A stretch of 64,000 nucleotides of DNA. Origin: JACWAE01 sp963847595. GTDB taxonomy: Bacteria; Chloroflexota; Dehalococcoidia; SZUA-161. The DNA lies in contig CAWKAJ010000002.1 in assembly GCA_963847595.1 (NCBI GenBank), positions 1,364,001 through 1,428,000 of the forward strand, written 5' to 3'. The notes below the pieces were generated by a model. It had not been told where the DNA came from, did no database searches, and saw nothing but the letters and a program-made list of their open reading frames with translations. This document shows positions 16,811 to 26,729 of this stretch, one piece after another; position 1 is the first letter of the stretch; every line of letters begins with the position of its first letter. The position numbers and the translations under genes are program-made.

Positions 16811-17944
16811 ATGGATTTCGCACTCAGTGAAGAACAGGAAATGCTAAGAAACTCGGCCCGTGATTTTCTGACCAAGGAGTGCCCCAAGACCCTGGTGAGG
16901 CAGATGGAGACAGACGAGAAGGGATATTCCCCGAACCTGTGGAAAGGCATGGCAGACCTGGGCTGGACCGGCCTGGTCTTTCCCGAAGCCTACGGCGGGT
17001 CGGGCATGACTTTTCTCGATTTGGCCGTACTCATCGAGGAGTTGGGAAGGGCGCTTGCCCCTTCTCCCTTCCTGCCCACAGTGGTGTACTGCGGGCTGCC
17101 CATCCTGGCAGCAGGCACGGAGGAGCAGAAAAAGCAGTTCCTGCCCCAGATAGCCAAAGGCGACATGATAATGACCCTGGCTCTCACCGAGCCCAGCGCC
17201 ACCTGGGATGCCGGCGGCATCGCTGTCAAGGCCGCCGCCGAGGGCGATGATTTCGTTATCAGCGGCACCAAGCTCTTTGTCTCCGATGCCCACATAGCCA
17301 ACTATCTGCTCGTAGTCGCCAGGACCAAAGAGGGCAAGCACAAAGAGGAAGGTATAACCCTCTTCCTGGTGGATGCCAGGAGCCCTGGCATAAAGCTCAA
17401 CGCATTGAAAACAATGGGTTCCGATAAACAGTTCGAAATCATTTTCAATAAAGTGAATGTCCCCAAGAAGAATATCCTGGGCAAGCCCGACCACGGCTGG
17501 TCCATAATCCAGGACCTCTTGCCGAAAGCGACGCTGGCGCAGTGCGCATTGATGGTAGGCGGCTCCCAGCAGGTGCTGGAGATGACCGTCGCCTACGCCA
17601 AGGAGAGGGTGCAGTTCGGAAAGCCCATCGGGAGCTTCCAGGCGATACAGCACAAGTGCGCCAATATGGCCACCGATGTTGACGGCTCGCGCTTCATTAC
17701 CTATCAGGCAGCCTGGAAGCTCACCGAAGGCCTGAATTGCGGGCTGGAAGTATCCATGGCCAAGGCCTGGGTCAGCGAGGCCTACCGCCGCACCTGCGCC
17801 GAAGGGCACCAGATTCACGGCGGCATCGGCTTCATCAAAGACCACGACATGCAGCTTTACTATCGCCGGGCCAAGGCTTCCGAGCTCACCTTCGGCGACG
17901 CCGACTATCACCGCGAGTTGGTAGCCCAGCAGATTGGGCTGTAA
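16811..17944 (+). CDS. Acyl-CoA dehydrogenase family protein, second subunit-like
   Basis: A 377-residue acyl-CoA dehydrogenase. Motifs are MDFALSEEQEMLRNSARDFL, GWTGLVFPEAYGG, ALTEPSATWDAGG, RVQFGKPIGSFQAIQHKCANM and HQIHGGIGFIKDHDMQLYYRRAK. It is followed by a palindrome with a T-tail that likely ends the two-gene transcript. Partner of the gene at 15586. Substrate unknown; there is no thiolase or hydratase next to it. Confidence 0.88.
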   Translation: MDFALSEEQEMLRNSARDFLTKECPKTLVRQMETDEKGYSPNLWKGMADLGWTGLVFPEAYGGSGMTFLDLAVLIEELGRALAPSPFLPTVVYCGLPILAAGTEEQKKQFLPQIAKGDMIMTLALTEPSATWDAGGIAVKAAAEGDDFVISGTKLFVSDAHIANYLLVVARTKEGKHKEEGITLFLVDARSPGIKLNALKTMGSDKQFEIIFNKVNVPKKNILGKPDHGWSIIQDLLPKATLAQCALMVGGSQQVLEMTVAYAKERVQFGKPIGSFQAIQHKCANMATDVDGSRFITYQAAWKLTEGLNCGLEVSMAKAWVSEAYRRTCAEGHQIHGGIGFIKDHDMQLYYRRAKASELTFGDADYHRELVAQQIGL

Positions 17945-17956
17945 TCGGACAATATT

Positions 17957-17989
17957 GTAGGGGCACGGTGCGCCGTGCCCCTACGTTTT
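17957..17989 (+). terminator. TAGGGGC-family palindrome acting as terminator
   Basis: GTAGGGGCACGG and its complement flank TGCG and are followed by GTTTTT, 13 bp after the second acyl-CoA dehydrogenase. It is a member of the dispersed palindrome family seemingly placed as a transcription terminator. Confidence 0.65.
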
Positions 17990-18104
17990 TAATGAACCGG
18001 GAAGTGCAGAGAGTTCCTTCACTTGCGCAGGAAGAAATGTCTCCCAGTCTTGAAATTACCTCTCCTCCCCAAGAAGATAGAGGACAGAGACCGTTCACTG
18101 ATGG

Positions 18105-18196
18105 GGGAGTGCAGAGGGGTGAATCCCTCTGCCGGGGGTTTGGGGGTGTCCCCCAATTTCTTAAAGTCCCCCAACACTGGGGGATTTAGGGGGTTC
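18105..18196 (+). repeat. 92-bp three-hairpin repeat, copy 3
   Basis: Same element and orientation as the others, between the acyl-CoA dehydrogenases and the HIT gene. Confidence 0.9.
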
Positions 18197-18282
18197 AAGA
18201 ATATCTCATTCCAAGATATTGAACGGCCTGTCATCGGCAAGAAGAATCTGGATAGCATTTATAACGGAAGTGGAGCAAGAGA

Positions 18283-18621
18283 ATGGACTGTATCTTCTGC
18301 AAAATCGCCAACGGCGAGATTAAGGCCAACATCGTCTATCAGGATGAACAGGCAGTCGCCTTCCCCGACACCAACCCCAAAGCGCCGGTGCACCTTCTCA
18401 TAATTCCCAGAAAACACATCGAGCGCGTCGCCGACCTGGCCGAGGACGAAGATAAGCTTATGGGGCACCTGGTAGCTATAGCCAACAAACTGGCGCAGGA
18501 GCAGGGCATCTTGGAGTCGGGATACCGCCTAGTGATTAACTGCGGCCCGCACGGAGGCCAGATGGTGCCCCATCTCCACATCCACTTACTCGGCGGGCGG
18601 CAAATGGGCAAGCTGGGCTAG
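18283..18621 (+). CDS. HIT family protein (histidine triad hydrolase)
   Basis: A 112-residue nucleotide phosphoramidase-type protein of the HINT branch. It has CIFCKIANGEI at the N-terminus, VHLLIIPRKHIE in the middle and the histidine triad HLHIHLLGGR near the end. Length is typical. It is probably monocistronic. Confidence 0.95.
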   Translation: MDCIFCKIANGEIKANIVYQDEQAVAFPDTNPKAPVHLLIIPRKHIERVADLAEDEDKLMGHLVAIANKLAQEQGILESGYRLVINCGPHGGQMVPHLHIHLLGGRQMGKLG

Positions 18622-18636
18622 AGCGCCATCATCCCA

Positions 18637-18682
18637 TGTCATTGCGAGGCCATCCGCAAGGAGGCCGTGGCAATCTCACCGT
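18637..18682 (+). repeat. Dispersed CATTGCGAG...CAATCTCACCG repeat
   Basis: TGTCATTGCGAGG ... GGCAATCTCACCGT with an internal hairpin. Relatives at 26301-26334 and about 41540-41589 show it is a separate family. Confidence 0.75.
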
Positions 18683-18716
18683 ACCTTGACTGACTCACCT
18701 GAGCAGCACAAACAAA

Positions 18717-18751
18717 CAGCGGGGCTCAGTTTTTTTGACTGAACCCCGCTG
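18717..18751 (-). terminator. Terminator of the surface-protein genes
   Basis: Fourteen-base arms CAGCGGGGCTCAGT/ACTGAACCCCGCTG (one mismatch) around a T-rich loop, followed on the minus strand by TTTGTTTGT. It lies 23 bp past the stop of the gene at 18775. Confidence 0.8.
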
Positions 18752-18774
18752 TAATAACCTCTAAAAACTTCGCC

Positions 18775-20889
18775 TTAAGTCTTCTTCGGCCCTGCCGGAG
18801 GAGGTTCCTTTGCTGGCCCTTCAGTCGGTGCCGGTGGTGCCGGTGGCTTCCTTCTTCTCATCCAGAACCAGTATGCCACTAGCAATATCACTATCACCGC
18901 AATGATAGGGCCAATTATCACGCCTATATTAGTCTTCTTGCTGGGCGACACCGGCGTTGGTGTTGGTGTCGGCGTCGGCGTCGGAGCTACGGTCGTGGTT
19001 GGCGTCGGCGTTGGTGTCGCCGCCGGAACTGCAGCATACACAGCAAACAACGTGAAGTGGCTTACCTGCGCGCTGACGGTGTCGTTCACCGTGTCCACCG
19101 TCGACGGAAGCACAACCCACATGCTCGTTGCGGTATCGTAGTAGGCTATAACCAGCTTGCTCGCATCAAACCCTGCCGGAAGCAGACCCGGGTCGTACTT
19201 CAGGGTCAAGGTAATCGGCGGATTGAAGGTTGCGCCAGCCGGTGTGTAATCATAGGCACAGCCTATGATGTAAGCCCCTGCAGGTGCTGCGGGTATGCCG
19301 AAGCATACTTCCGTCACACTTATCGACTGTAGCGCCAAGCCCGTGGCTGTCAGCGCCATAGTGCCTACTGGAATAGTCAGCACTGCCTGCCCATCCAGCA
19401 CACTGTATACAATGGGCTGCGTTACCGTGCCGTTACCGCTTATGCTGCCCGAGAGGTCAACCGGCGTCGGTGTCGGGATAGGTGGCGGTGTAATCACAGG
19501 CGTTGGTGTCGGTGTCGGCGTCGTTACTACGCCTCCGCCGCCTCCACCCCCACCTGTTGACTGGAAGTTAGCCTGGATGGCATAGCCCCCGTTCATGGTG
19601 ATGGTGGTGCTGGCCGCAGTGGTACTACCCATCGTGCCCGTATTGCCGGTCCAGTTGCTGAAGCTGTATCCCGAGTTCGCTGAAGCCACCAGGTTCACTA
19701 CAGTGCCTGGGCAGTAATAGGATGTCACTACATTAGGCGTAGTTACACTGCCGCCTGTTCCGCTGGTTACAGACAGACTATACTTTGCCACAAAGTTGGC
19801 CGTAATGGTATAGTTCCCACTCATAGTGATGGTGGTGCTGGCCGCAGTAGGATCGGCTATCGTGCCCGTATCGCCGGTCCAGTTGACAAAGCAACCTGTA
19901 CTCGGAGTAGCCACCAGGTTCACCACAGTCAGTGGGCTATACGTGAAGTTGCCCAGGCCCGGTAGTGTCACATTGCCGCCCGCCGTGGTGTTCACCATCA
20001 GCCAATTTACCCCTACATAATTGAAGCTCGCCGTAATGGTATAGTTGCCGTTCATGGTGATGCTGGTATTGCCGGCACTGGCATTGCCCACCGGCCCACC
20101 GCTCCAGGTGTTGAAGGCGTAGCCCAGGGCCGGCGTAGCCACCAGGTTCACCACAGTCCCCGGGCAGTAGGAGAAGGCACCTATCCCAGGCGTAGTTACA
20201 TTGCCGCCTGCTCCGCTGCTCACATTAAGCACATATTGCGGAACGAAGTTGGCCTGAATAGCATAGTTCCCATTCATAGTAATGTTACCGCTGGCAGCAC
20301 TGGCATTACCCATCGTGCCCGTATTGCCGGTCCAGTTGACAAAGCAGCCTGTACTCGGCGTAGCCACCAGGTTCACCACAGTCCCTGGGCTATACGTGAA
20401 GTTGCCCTCGCCGGGCGCAGTCACATCCCCGCCGTCGGTGCTCGATACCGTTAGCGTGTATTGTGTAACCGCCCCTACAGTCAGGTCCAACTCCGTAATG
20501 CTGCCGCTTGCGAAAGTGGCTGTAGGAGAAGCCAGAACGCCATTAACATAAAAGTCAATGGTATCCCCGTTAACTCCACCTTCTTTCACCGACGTAGTAT
20601 CAGGGTCATCTGCGCTCACCTGTAAGGGACCGGTCGTGCTCCAGCCCCCGCCCATGGGTTCGCCATACCTGCCCTGGCTGTCCACCGTGCAGTTGCCGAA
20701 TTCCACGCCGCCGATGCGTGCGGAGACAATGAAGCCAACCTGGCTGCCGTTCCCCGTAACAGTTCCCCAGAACGCCTCCGGAGTCCCCGGTATGGCCAGG
20801 GCTGGCATAACCAGGCACAGCACTAAAACCAGGGCTAGCAGGAGCCCTAAGGCTCCTGCTAGCACCTTTACCTTACTCACAATTCTCAT
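18775..20889 (-). CDS. Membrane-anchored surface protein with InlB-type repeats
   Basis: A 704-residue exported protein. The start at 20889 is set by GGAGG and by a signal peptide (MRIVSKVKVLAGALGLLLALVL..., ending ALA). There are four tandem divergent InlB B-repeats of about 75 residues, each with GGxVTxP, YxPGTVVNLVATP and FxNWTGxxG. A glycine run and TP-rich linkers follow, then a beta-sandwich segment, more TP repeats, one transmembrane helix (IGVIIGPIIAVIVILLVAYWFW) and a basic, proline-rich tail. The topology is outside-anchored, so it is probably an adhesin or envelope protein. It is co-directional with, and 34 bp after, the giant gene upstream. Confidence 0.85.
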   Translation of the reverse strand: MRIVSKVKVLAGALGLLLALVLVLCLVMPALAIPGTPEAFWGTVTGNGSQVGFIVSARIGGVEFGNCTVDSQGRYGEPMGGGWSTTGPLQVSADDPDTTSVKEGGVNGDTIDFYVNGVLASPTATFASGSITELDLTVGAVTQYTLTVSSTDGGDVTAPGEGNFTYSPGTVVNLVATPSTGCFVNWTGNTGTMGNASAASGNITMNGNYAIQANFVPQYVLNVSSGAGGNVTTPGIGAFSYCPGTVVNLVATPALGYAFNTWSGGPVGNASAGNTSITMNGNYTITASFNYVGVNWLMVNTTAGGNVTLPGLGNFTYSPLTVVNLVATPSTGCFVNWTGDTGTIADPTAASTTITMSGNYTITANFVAKYSLSVTSGTGGSVTTPNVVTSYYCPGTVVNLVASANSGYSFSNWTGNTGTMGSTTAASTTITMNGGYAIQANFQSTGGGGGGGGVVTTPTPTPTPVITPPPIPTPTPVDLSGSISGNGTVTQPIVYSVLDGQAVLTIPVGTMALTATGLALQSISVTEVCFGIPAAPAGAYIIGCAYDYTPAGATFNPPITLTLKYDPGLLPAGFDASKLVIAYYDTATSMWVVLPSTVDTVNDTVSAQVSHFTLFAVYAAVPAATPTPTPTTTVAPTPTPTPTPTPVSPSKKTNIGVIIGPIIAVIVILLVAYWFWMRRRKPPAPPAPTEGPAKEPPPAGPKKT

Positions 20890-20923
20890 AATCCACCTTC
20901 CTCCATTGCAGGGACACAGGAGT

Positions 20924-23900
20924 TTAGGGGTATATCGTCCCTGCGCTGGTTGCGGCAATCCAGTAGCCCAAGCCCGGCTGCATCGTATCGCTGCCTTGCA
21001 TAGGTACCCAGCCGTTAGAGTAGCCCCAAATTCGGACCCAGGGTACGCTGCCCAGGTAAGCGCTTGCCGTCCTGGCATAGGTGGATTTGAAGCCTATCAT
21101 GTTCCACCCCATAGCCACCGGGTAAGTGGGTGGTGTCTGAGGCGGTAACGGATTCACGATGCCGCTCTCAGTTAACGTTGCCGCGGCAGTCATGTGAACC
21201 CAGTAGCCCAGGCCATCCGCCAGTGCGGTAAGAACACCGTCGCCGTAATAGTGCCAAGTGCCACCGTTGTAGCTCCATATCGCATCGACTGGGAGACCGC
21301 TAAACAGAGCCGTGATGTTACCGTTAGTCGGCATCAACGGCAGCGAGATCAGGTTCCACCCTTTATTCAGGGTGATGCTCATGCTGGTCATGTTCAGCGT
21401 CACCGATGCCGAGTTGTTGCTCTGGAACGGGTCGGGCTGGTCGCAAGTGACGGTCGCCGTGTTGGTTATCGGGGTCGTCTGGGTTACGGTAGCCGCAATC
21501 ACCAGAGTCGCGCTGCCACCCACCACGAGGCCGCCCACTGTCCACGTCGGAGCCGTCCAGCTACCCTGCGACGGCGTGGCGCTCACGAAGGTCAGGGCCC
21601 CGGGCAGGGAGTCAGTTACCTTCACTCCCGTAGCAGCCGTGGGTCCGTTATTGGTTACCGTAATGGTGAAGTTCACCGTCTGGTTCTTGGCCGGGAATGC
21701 GTTGTCCACCGTCTTGGTCACGGCCAGGTCGAGCTGTCCGCTGTTGATCTGGTTCACCGTGTAGTAGTCAGCCTCGAGGAACTTGCCCTGAATCGGCGCG
21801 CCCGGATTGCCTTCCCAGTCAATTTCGTTCTGACAGGTCTGAGTTTCCTTATTTCCGTGTTCGTCATATTGACAATTTTGCACCGTTGTCGGCCCGTAGC
21901 CGCACTCATCATAGCCCATAGGGGTTATGGTTAGCGTGCTCAGCGTGGCCTGCTCGCACTGCAGCGTGAAGCTTCCGCTGTAAACGTTGTTAGGGCTGCT
22001 CGCCAAACCTGGGACAGTGCCCAGGGATTGCGTGTAACCGTTGGGTCCTAGAGCGATGCCCACGCTGGCCGCCGGGTTAACCCCTAGCGTGACGCTGGAG
22101 TTCCAGGCATCCGACTGGCCGACGTTGGTCACAGTATAATCCACGGTGAACCCGCTGCCCGCTAGGATAGTGCTGGACGGAATTACACCGGTTATCTGTG
22201 CCACCAGGTGCGCCGCGGGATACACGAACACGCTGATGTCATCGCATTTCCATGGCTTCCAGCACGGATTCCCACTATTCACAAGGTTGTCCGCCGTCGC
22301 TTGCACCATGAGGTTGGACGGCAGCACCGTGCATTGTGAGGCACAAGTGGTATCGGCTGCCAGAGTCCACGTATACATCGCATACCCACCCGCCGGGATG
22401 TCTCCCAGAGATGCCACCTGGTCCCCAGCTAGCAGGGAGAAACCGGCCAGGTATTGGGCAAAGATGCATGTGTCATCTGGCGGTGCAGTACTGAAGGTAA
22501 TCTCCGTATAGGGGCCGAACTTATCCATAAGGTTATAGGCCACGCTGTAGTTCCCGGGGTCAACAGCGTTCCAGTTCTCATCGTACATGTACACTGTCAA
22601 AGACCCGGGAGTAATACAGTCGCAGTATATATCGTAGGTCGTGTTGGTACCATCGCCCTCGTCTATCCACCGATAGGCACACTGGCTGTACCGCCCTGCA
22701 TCTTGCGTGCCTATAGTAGCCGTAACGTTTGAAGCATCTCCGGTACCGTAGTTCCACACCATAGCGGTTAACGCGAACTGCTCGCCCGTTCCGACGTAAG
22801 TGCCGTCTGTGTCTGCAAATGGCTTATTGCCAGTCTGCACGAACGGGCCACCGCCGCCACCTTTACCCGAATGCTGACTCACCACGTCCTGCGGAGACAG
22901 TATCTCCACTTGAAGCTTGGGTTCCGGTGTCGGTATCTGGTGCACGTTAACAACATCCGAGGGTGCGGTGAGGTTGGGGTTCGTTAGGCTCGCTAAGACC
23001 TGGATGAATGCCTCGCCGCCACCGTTGCACTGCAACTCCCAGGTTATCTCCGAGGAGCTGTTCGCACTGATGTTGCCCACTAGCTTCTCCGCCGTCTGCG
23101 TCCCATACGCCACCAGGGTGACATTACCGTTACTTAGGTCTATCGTTGCGCCGGTGCTGTCCGTCACGACGAGCGTGGCGTCTACATCCGTCAAGTTCGT
23201 GGTAAGGGAACCGTTGGTTACCAATGCCTTGACCGCGAAGTAGTCGCCCTGGGTGAAGGTCTGACAGGTCTGCGGGTTCTCCAACTGCACTTTGAACGGA
23301 ATCTGGTCAATGTACACAATGCAGTTCGGGACAAAGATGTTGTCCTGCGGTATCCATGTACCCGTGTTGGCATCGATACCGCTAATTCCCTTAAGATTGT
23401 TAAACGCACATCCTGCACATGACACTGATGCAGGTATCTCCACGCCGACAGCCCCCTCTTGCAGGCACTGTAGATACAGGATTGCCTTCTTGGTTTGGCC
23501 GCCGGGGATATCGCCCAAATTGGCAATGCCTACTCCGGTAGTGGGATTGAACGTGCTGTTGCTCAGAGCGTCGCCCGTTAAGCTCACGAAACTGTACGTG
23601 CCCGGCTCCAAGCCCGCGATGTCGAAGTACACCTGCACGTTCTGGGCTGTAGCCTCGCCCGTGTTTATCACCGGCATTACTACATGGAAGTACGTCCCGG
23701 GTGTCACGGCTCCCTGCTCTGTCATTATCCCGTTAGCGTCCTGAACGAAGAAAATGACGTCGCCCGTCAGGTCAGCCTTCCACACCTGGTCCACGCACAC
23801 TGTCTCGCTCGTGTCGTTGCCGACGAAAGCCTGAGCCAAACCATTTGGTACTGGGTCATTCACTAGTATGATGGAGTTGAAACTGACTGTGCCGTTAGTC

Positions 23901-25621
23901 GTGCACTGTACGTGCCAGTCCACATCCTCGGCGCAGCAGCCGCAAATCGCAGGTATACTCACACAGTTGCCACTGACAAAAGTCGCATTCTGCCAGTTTT
24001 CCGCCGGAACGCCTGACGTGATCTTCCTTCTCGTTGCCGACAGAAGCGTCACCTGCCCTGAGTCTAAGTCCCACGGGTCTATATTTAGGCAGGCCGTGAC
24101 ATTGCCTACGCTTGGTGAGGTGACCCAGTCGTTGTTGGGGCCCGTGTAGTTGTAGTACCTGAAGATAACATCGAACTGCTGGCACACATTTACCTCATCA
24201 GGTAACGGGGCCACATCTGTCGCCGGGCTATATGCAGCTATTATTTGCTGCTGGCTTATCTGGACCCACCAGCTGGTATCATTCCAATCGCTTTGGCTCT
24301 GGACCGGTAACCCGCCAGACGTGCCCTCAGCGCTCACCGATATGTTGCCCGGGCCTACGGCTCGGCAGGTCGCGTTGCCAAAGTCCGCAATTTCGGACGC
24401 ACCGGGAGCCAGGTTGGCTAGGTCAATGTCATTCTTAGAAAGAAGCACCCAACTCGAGCCACCACTGGCCACCGCTATCGCTTCGACTTGTGTTACCGTC
24501 GCGCCTCCGGTGTTAGTGACTAGCGCCTTCACATCGAACTTCCCCGAGCCCGTGCAGTTGTTCGTCGGCTCCTTGATCGTCAGGTTGCCCGCACAATCCT
24601 CGCTCCCCGTGGGCTGCAGGATTTGTACTATCAGCCCTCCCGGGGTCGCCTGGTGCACCGTCACGGGGTCATTTACGAAATTGGTTATCCCGTATTGGTC
24701 CTCAGACCACACGGTTATGTTGCCGCTTCCAGGGCCCTCGCAGCACAGCGTCCACGCTACCACCGCGGTCTGCCCTGGAGCCAGGGTTCCCACATCCCAG
24801 TAATCGGGGTCGCCGTTATTGATGCTGAATAATGAGTTCGGAAAAGCCTCCTCAAAGTCTTGGCCTATATACACGTCGCCCACAGGCACGGAGGTGTCGC
24901 AGAAATTGGTTACCTCCGCCTTGATGCCGAAGCATTGTCCGAGCTGTATCGTGCTGGGCAGTGCGCTGCTGTACGTGGCCAACTGCCCCGTCACGGTCCC
25001 CAGGCCCGGTGCCTCCACTATCTCGATCTCCAGGCACTTCTCCGATGTAGGCGTCCCTTGGTAGACCCAAGTACTGCCCTCCCCTTCGCAGCTAGGACCC
25101 CCACTTGAACTTGACGTAACATTCACCCCTATGGTGGAGTTGCCGTTCGCCTCGGTGCAGCAGACCAGCCACCAGAAATCGGCTTCCCGCCCCGCCGAGA
25201 GGTTGCCCTCCGCCCAAGTCTGGGTATAGCCATTCCCCGATGACAAAACATCCGTCTCTTCCTGATTGGCGTCCAGGCTTATGCCGCTCGGTAAATCAAT
25301 GGTGGCGTTGATCGGCGCATACGCGGTATTATTGCCGTTATTCACCACCACGGCGTTCACATAGAAGCATTGGCCGGTCGCAGAACCCATAGGTGGATTG
25401 AAACTGCTCTGCGGAGTGAAACTCATGTCCGCATTCTTTATATAGGTGTTCACCGCCACGTCAAGATTGCAGTTAGGATACGTCTGCATTGGGCTGCACG
25501 GCGGCGGCGTTTCTGCTGCGGCAGCAGGAGATGCCACTAGTATTGCCGACAACGAAATGACCATCGCCAAGACCATTAACAGATTAAAGGCTCGGGATGG
25601 CCACTTACTTACTTTCTTCAT
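20924..25621 (-). CDS. Giant secreted surface protein with CARDB/DUF11-like domains (1565 aa)
   Basis: The signal peptide MKKVSKWPSRAFNLLMVLAM...AAAA is followed by many Ig-like domains of CARDB type with VTNxGxxxA-like motifs. Residues about 1290-1400 are a DUF11 domain (LDLAVTKTVDNAFPAKNQ... NNGPTAATGVKV). Two C-terminal repeats of GWNLISLPL...GLGYWVH and GWNMIGFKS...GLGYWIA end the protein. It is unusually rich in cysteine for a secreted protein and in Asn/Thr sequons. There is no C-terminal anchor; it may be held by, or form a layer with, the anchored product of the next gene. S-layer or cell-surface scaffold is an inference. Confidence 0.82.
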   Translation of the reverse strand: MKKVSKWPSRAFNLLMVLAMVISLSAILVASPAAAAETPPPCSPMQTYPNCNLDVAVNTYIKNADMSFTPQSSFNPPMGSATGQCFYVNAVVVNNGNNTAYAPINATIDLPSGISLDANQEETDVLSSGNGYTQTWAEGNLSAGREADFWWLVCCTEANGNSTIGVNVTSSSSGGPSCEGEGSTWVYQGTPTSEKCLEIEIVEAPGLGTVTGQLATYSSALPSTIQLGQCFGIKAEVTNFCDTSVPVGDVYIGQDFEEAFPNSLFSINNGDPDYWDVGTLAPGQTAVVAWTLCCEGPGSGNITVWSEDQYGITNFVNDPVTVHQATPGGLIVQILQPTGSEDCAGNLTIKEPTNNCTGSGKFDVKALVTNTGGATVTQVEAIAVASGGSSWVLLSKNDIDLANLAPGASEIADFGNATCRAVGPGNISVSAEGTSGGLPVQSQSDWNDTSWWVQISQQQIIAAYSPATDVAPLPDEVNVCQQFDVIFRYYNYTGPNNDWVTSPSVGNVTACLNIDPWDLDSGQVTLLSATRRKITSGVPAENWQNATFVSGNCVSIPAICGCCAEDVDWHVQCTTNGTVSFNSIILVNDPVPNGLAQAFVGNDTSETVCVDQVWKADLTGDVIFFVQDANGIMTEQGAVTPGTYFHVVMPVINTGEATAQNVQVYFDIAGLEPGTYSFVSLTGDALSNSTFNPTTGVGIANLGDIPGGQTKKAILYLQCLQEGAVGVEIPASVSCAGCAFNNLKGISGIDANTGTWIPQDNIFVPNCIVYIDQIPFKVQLENPQTCQTFTQGDYFAVKALVTNGSLTTNLTDVDATLVVTDSTGATIDLSNGNVTLVAYGTQTAEKLVGNISANSSSEITWELQCNGGGEAFIQVLASLTNPNLTAPSDVVNVHQIPTPEPKLQVEILSPQDVVSQHSGKGGGGGPFVQTGNKPFADTDGTYVGTGEQFALTAMVWNYGTGDASNVTATIGTQDAGRYSQCAYRWIDEGDGTNTTYDIYCDCITPGSLTVYMYDENWNAVDPGNYSVAYNLMDKFGPYTEITFSTAPPDDTCIFAQYLAGFSLLAGDQVASLGDIPAGGYAMYTWTLAADTTCASQCTVLPSNLMVQATADNLVNSGNPCWKPWKCDDISVFVYPAAHLVAQITGVIPSSTILAGSGFTVDYTVTNVGQSDAWNSSVTLGVNPAASVGIALGPNGYTQSLGTVPGLASSPNNVYSGSFTLQCEQATLSTLTITPMGYDECGYGPTTVQNCQYDEHGNKETQTCQNEIDWEGNPGAPIQGKFLEADYYTVNQINSGQLDLAVTKTVDNAFPAKNQTVNFTITVTNNGPTAATGVKVTDSLPGALTFVSATPSQGSWTAPTWTVGGLVVGGSATLVIAATVTQTTPITNTATVTCDQPDPFQSNNSASVTLNMTSMSITLNKGWNLISLPLMPTNGNITALFSGLPVDAIWSYNGGTWHYYGDGVLTALADGLGYWVHMTAAATLTESGIVNPLPPQTPPTYPVAMGWNMIGFKSTYARTASAYLGSVPWVRIWGYSNGWVPMQGSDTMQPGLGYWIAATSAGTIYP

Positions 25622-25708
25622 ATCTCGTCTCTCCTTTACCTTGGTTTACCTTGGTTTTTCCCCATCCGGAAAATTGGACTTAGACCGCTCTCCAAGATCG
25701 GCCTTCTC

Positions 25709-25722
25709 TCACATGCGCACCT
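25709..25722 (-). promoter_or_regulatory. Start-stop element (Shine-Dalgarno, ATG, TGA) in the leader
   Basis: On the minus strand AAGGAGG is followed by TGCGC, ATG and an immediate TGA, about 90 bases before the giant gene's start. A near-perfect ribosome binding site for a one-codon ORF could stall or sequester ribosomes in the leader. Confidence 0.4.
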
Positions 25723-25790
25723 CCTTAAAACTGAGAATTTTTATATTAGCCTCATGCCTGCCCCAGGCTGGCAGTTAAAAGCCTTGCCGC

Positions 25791-25819
25791 AGTATATACA
25801 CTAATATATTCTTTGTCAA
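25791..25819 (-). promoter_or_regulatory. Consensus sigma-70 promoter of the surface-protein operon
   Basis: On the minus strand, TTGACA and TATACT are 17 bases apart, giving a leader of about 160 bases before 25621. This is one of the best promoter matches in the window, consistent with high expression of an envelope protein. Confidence 0.85.
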
Positions 25820-26300
25820 TAGAGTATACAGATGCCCCCAGACCTCCGTCAGGAAGCACCACAAATCACTTATTTCCCTGATTTGCTTAGGACCTATTCA
25901 GTTGCCTTATCTTGGAGCACAAAGCAAGTTGCCTAATTCTAACCACGTTTCAGCCCGCTTGTCAAGGGTTTTTCCTAAAGTATCATGACAAAAGTGTCAC
26001 AATCCTATCGGGGCTGAGTACTATCTCGAGTGCCCGCGCAGTTTCACTCAACCCCCCCGAACTTACTACCTCGAAAGGGTGACCTCTGCGCACACTCGGG
26101 CTACCCCACCCCTGCCTCTTCAATTGTTAATCTGCACGGACTAACGGACTGCTGCCTTGAATCGAATTATGCCTGTCCTCAGTCCATTTTAGCCTTGATT
26201 GACTGCGGACTGTAAAACTTTTACCACTTTTCCCGAAGCTTGTCAAGACCCCCGAAGGCAGTTTCTTACCTCTTTTTCAACCCCTATTTCCCCGCCCCCA

Positions 26301-26334
26301 TGTCATTGCGAGCGCAGCGAAGCAATCTCACCGT
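26301..26334 (+). repeat. CATTGCGAG...CAATCTCACCG repeat
   Basis: TGTCATTGCGAGCGCAGCG ... CAATCTCACCGT, a shorter variant of the copy at 18637. Confidence 0.75.
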
Positions 26335-26597
26335 CCCCCTTCGTACCAACGAGCACGCGGAGACATTCTAATCCCTCTCCTCCGGTACCTCATCCCTCAA
26401 GCGCCTGCCCGACGTACCCCAATTTCTAAGACGAAGTCAGGGGCCAAAAAGTTCCCCCCAAAAACAGGAATCCGTCATTCGGTTACGCTGCTTGTTTCGT
26501 CTATCGTCGACAGGTTGCGTCCCCTCAAACCTTTCCACGACCCACGTTTCGAGCCGCGTAACCGTAACCGTTCCAGACCATTCACTGATAACTCATC

Positions 26598-26691
26598 GGG
26601 GATGGCAGAGGGGCGAAGTCCCTTTGCCTGGGGTTTGGGGGTGTCCCCCAGTTCTTTAAAGTCCCCCAAGATTGGGGGGTTCAGGGGGTTG
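26598..26691 (+). repeat. 92-bp three-hairpin repeat, copy 4
   Basis: Same orientation; separated by 38 bp from copy 5. Confidence 0.9.
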
Positions 26692-26729
26692 ATTTCAGAG
26701 GTGCCAGGTATCCCTTTTTGAAAACCCAA

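Noticed and set aside
15586..17944. Complete beta-oxidation operon
   Set aside because: Only two acyl-CoA dehydrogenases are present; no hydratase, hydroxyacyl dehydrogenase or thiolase next to them.
18023..18403. ORFs encoding GECRGxxPxxGGLGVSP-type or NPLNPPxLGDF-type peptides at many repeat copies
   Set aside because: These are translations of the 92-bp repeat on either strand, not genes; they recur at every copy without ribosome sites.
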